Shown one piece after another: positions 62,673 to 64,000 of a DNA stretch of 64,000 nucleotides (the first letter of the stretch is position 1; the number at the start of each line of letters is the position of its first letter). Under the pieces are notes generated by a model, which was given only the letters and a program-made list of their open reading frames with translations, was not told the DNA's origin and did no database searches. Made by a program: the position numbers and the translations under genes. Source of the stretch: JANSWY01 sp965243755. GTDB taxonomy: Bacteria; Bacteroidota; Bacteroidia; Cytophagales; Cyclobacteriaceae. The DNA lies in contig CBDEVW010000006.1 of the NCBI GenBank assembly GCA_965243755.1, forward strand, positions 930,001-994,000, read 5' to 3'.

Positions 62673-63182
62673 TCATTCAAACCTCAACATTCGGTCTATC
62701 CGGAAATCCTCCTCTGTAATTTTCCTGCCGTTGATGATGTCGGTATCCCAATCCCGGGCAATTTTCCATACACCATTGATCTTCTTTAATACCACATGGA
62801 AGCGTCCGTAATACTTCTCCTGGGAACCGGTGAGTTGTGTGACACGGTAATACCCAACTTCATAACCGGTATCGCCGCTGTAGATTCTATGCTCAAACCA
62901 AAAATGAATTTCACGTGGTTCACGGTTGGGGTTGCCATATTTTTTGCTGATTGAATCCTTATACTCCTTGCCAATTTTCATTCCTGATGGCGTTACTCTC
63001 AATACATCATCGGTATGCAAACTATTAAAGAGTTCCGCATTTCCATTCTTATATGACTCTGAGAAAGGCTTCCACACCTGTTCATTGACTTCCTTTTCAA
63101 TGGCCGCCTGATCGGCTTTTTCCTGGGCTATCACGCAGTTGTTACAACATGCCAGTAAAGAAATTATGATGATGTATTTCAT
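62673..63182 (-). CDS. secreted DUF4440/SnoaL-like protein
   Basis: 169 residues. The signal peptide (about 1-19) is followed by an NTF2-like domain (W.PFSESYKNGNAELFNSLHTDDVLRVTPSGMKIGKEYK...Y.GRFHVVLKKINGVWKIARDWDT), the DUF4440 pattern. The ligand is unknown. It ends two bases after the convergent receptor gene. Confidence 0.8.
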   Translation of the reverse strand: MKYIIIISLLACCNNCVIAQEKADQAAIEKEVNEQVWKPFSESYKNGNAELFNSLHTDDVLRVTPSGMKIGKEYKDSISKKYGNPNREPREIHFWFEHRIYSGDTGYEVGYYRVTQLTGSQEKYYGRFHVVLKKINGVWKIARDWDTDIINGRKITEEDFRIDRMLRFE

Positions 63183-63239
63183 ATGTCTGTAGTTAGATTT
63201 TCAAATGCTCACTGGTACGCCACTACGAATGGAATTCTC

Positions 63240-63350
63240 TTATTCCAAAACAACAACCTGATAGACCTTCTCAGCTTCAAAATTCATCATCGGTTGTTGT
63301 TCGAAGACCCTGTTCATTTCATAGCGCAGTGAAATGGTGTTGATTAAATT
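63240..63350 (-). pseudogene. possible 3' remnant of a gene
   Basis: About 37 codons, closed by a stop on the 5' side, read INTISLRYEMNRVFEQQPMM then NFEAEKVYQVVVLE and a TAA. The strongly protein-like end (aromatic and basic spacing) suggests the tail of a lost gene on this strand. No family can be named. Confidence 0.3.
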
Positions 63351-63582
63351 TAACTAATTTCTTCCTTAGGAGCCAGTATTGGTAGATTGTACTATTTCAA
63401 TATAGATTGTAATCCTGCTGATTTTCTTTTAGTTGCTTGTACAATAAAGTACGTAAAACTTCGATTTACGTCATAAAACCCATATTTTGAGGTAGAAGAT
63501 CGGGAACAAGTGACTAATTACGTGGGGAAATGATTGTCTCGGTTTTCATTGCTATCATCTATACAATCTAATCGTCCAAGTT
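63351..63582. other. intergenic stretch, no gene recognised
   Basis: A small inverted repeat (ACGTAAAACTTCGATTTACGT-like) lies near 63451. Otherwise no feature is supported. Confidence 0.4.
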
Positions 63583-64000
63583 GTGATTACTACAAAGAAG
63601 AAGGTCGGCACACACGCACTGTATGAGATCAACAAGCAGTTGTCTGCAAATAATTTATCCCTTCAAAAAATCGGTGAAGCTGTAGAAAGTATTTTTTGTA
63701 TTCTTGATGAGTCATGCCACATCAAATACATCAATACAGCGGGAAAAGATTGGCTCATGTCTTCTCCACTGGAGGAGTTACCTTTAGAGTCAATCGAGCT
63801 CAACAATTATCTGGAAGAGGCCATTATCTCTCCGGAATATCTTCTGCCAGGAGTAACGACTGAAAATCCAGATGAAGTGGAATATGGATTGCAAAAGGTC
63901 TGGTTTCCGGCTGCCCTAGATTTCAAACTTTGCCTGGTTTCAAAACTATATTCCGAAAACCTGAACGCACAGTTGGTAACCATTCTCCCGATAAAGGAAT
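63583..64000 (+). CDS. PAS-like sensory protein, 5' part (cut by window edge)
   Basis: A frame open from a GTG at 63583 to the end (139 residues visible) with no in-frame stop. A stop just before 63514 limits the start. The N-terminal helix (YEINKQLSANNLSLQKIGEAVESIFCILDESCHIKYINTAGKDWL) leads into a PAS-type core; the helix and ..(F/Y)I(N/D)..G pattern are typical of PAS sensors. The output domain lies outside the window. Confidence 0.65.
   Translation, partial: MITTKKKVGTHALYEINKQLSANNLSLQKIGEAVESIFCILDESCHIKYINTAGKDWLMSSPLEELPLESIELNNYLEEAIISPEYLLPGVTTENPDEVEYGLQKVWFPAALDFKLCLVSKLYSENLNAQLVTILPIKE

Noticed and set aside
1..64000. CRISPR array
   Set aside because: The cassette-region repeats vary in spacing and length and enclose genes; no short uniform repeat-spacer pattern was seen.
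1..64000. tRNA, rRNA or riboswitch
   Set aside because: None recognised by eye; a covariance-model search would be needed to exclude small ones.

Overview
The window looks like the chromosome of a marine gliding-type member of the Bacteroidota, probably order Cytophagales. This rests on two proteins with C-terminal type IX secretion sorting domains, many SPII lipoproteins, an ECF sigma/FecR/TonB-receptor trio, large FtsX permeases with an N-terminal prefix next to a PadR regulator, candidate TAnnTTTG promoters, and an alginate-lyase-like enzyme. Genus is inference. No rRNA, tRNA or CRISPR array was recognised.

Region 1 (1-4230 and about 9100-17220) is the most unusual part. It is an array of small, unrelated, same-strand genes separated by long imperfect palindromes. 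In seven of them the bases just before the gene (GTTATGC-like) are the exact or near-exact reverse complement of the bases just after it, and the complementary pair differs from gene to gene. That is the signature of integron gene cassettes: the first bases of a linear cassette derive from the end of its own attC site. No integrase lies in the window, so this is either the distal part of a chromosomal integron or a cluster of attC sites lacking integrase. The cassettes encode four lipoproteins, two membrane proteins, a zinc-ribbon-like protein, a truncated SUKH-like immunity protein and several unknowns. At least four attC classes are present. One class carries a perfect TAnnTTTG box and may supply promoters. 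The array is littered with three full and one partial copy of a 240-270 bp palindrome-ended element that keeps only the N- and C-terminal coding ends of a Y1/RAYT-type transposase. An IS3-family element also sits in it.

Region 2 (4235-8868) interrupts the array: an HPt protein, a LytTR response regulator and a hybrid histidine kinase on the minus strand (a complete phosphorelay), and a divergent Ig-like lipoprotein.

Region 3 (17303-33908) holds a DNA-alkylation-repair-like operon (2OG-Fe oxygenase, Ada-type zinc domain, AlkB), an MBL-fold lipoprotein, a Crp-family regulator with a HbpS/GlcG protein and a YgiD-type dioxygenase, a polysaccharide deacetylase, an FG-GAP lipoprotein, a tandem pair of paralogous envelope proteins, a quinone-oxidoreductase-like enzyme, a type IX-secreted PL7 alginate lyase, and small enzymes.

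Region 4 (34007-55627) has a thioesterase, a Gfo/Idh/MocA oxidoreductase set between two blocks of the same degenerate repeat, a permease/PadR/permease cluster, small membrane proteins (one frameshifted), a giant RCC1-repeat secreted protein, an AraC regulator, a CPBP protease, a DUF819 transporter, a 358 bp MITE-like element, and a third member of the paralogous envelope family.

Region 5 (55687-64000) has an ECF sigma factor, FecR and a TonB-dependent receptor, divergent from three lipoprotein genes, then a DUF4440-like protein and the start of a PAS-like protein cut by the window edge.
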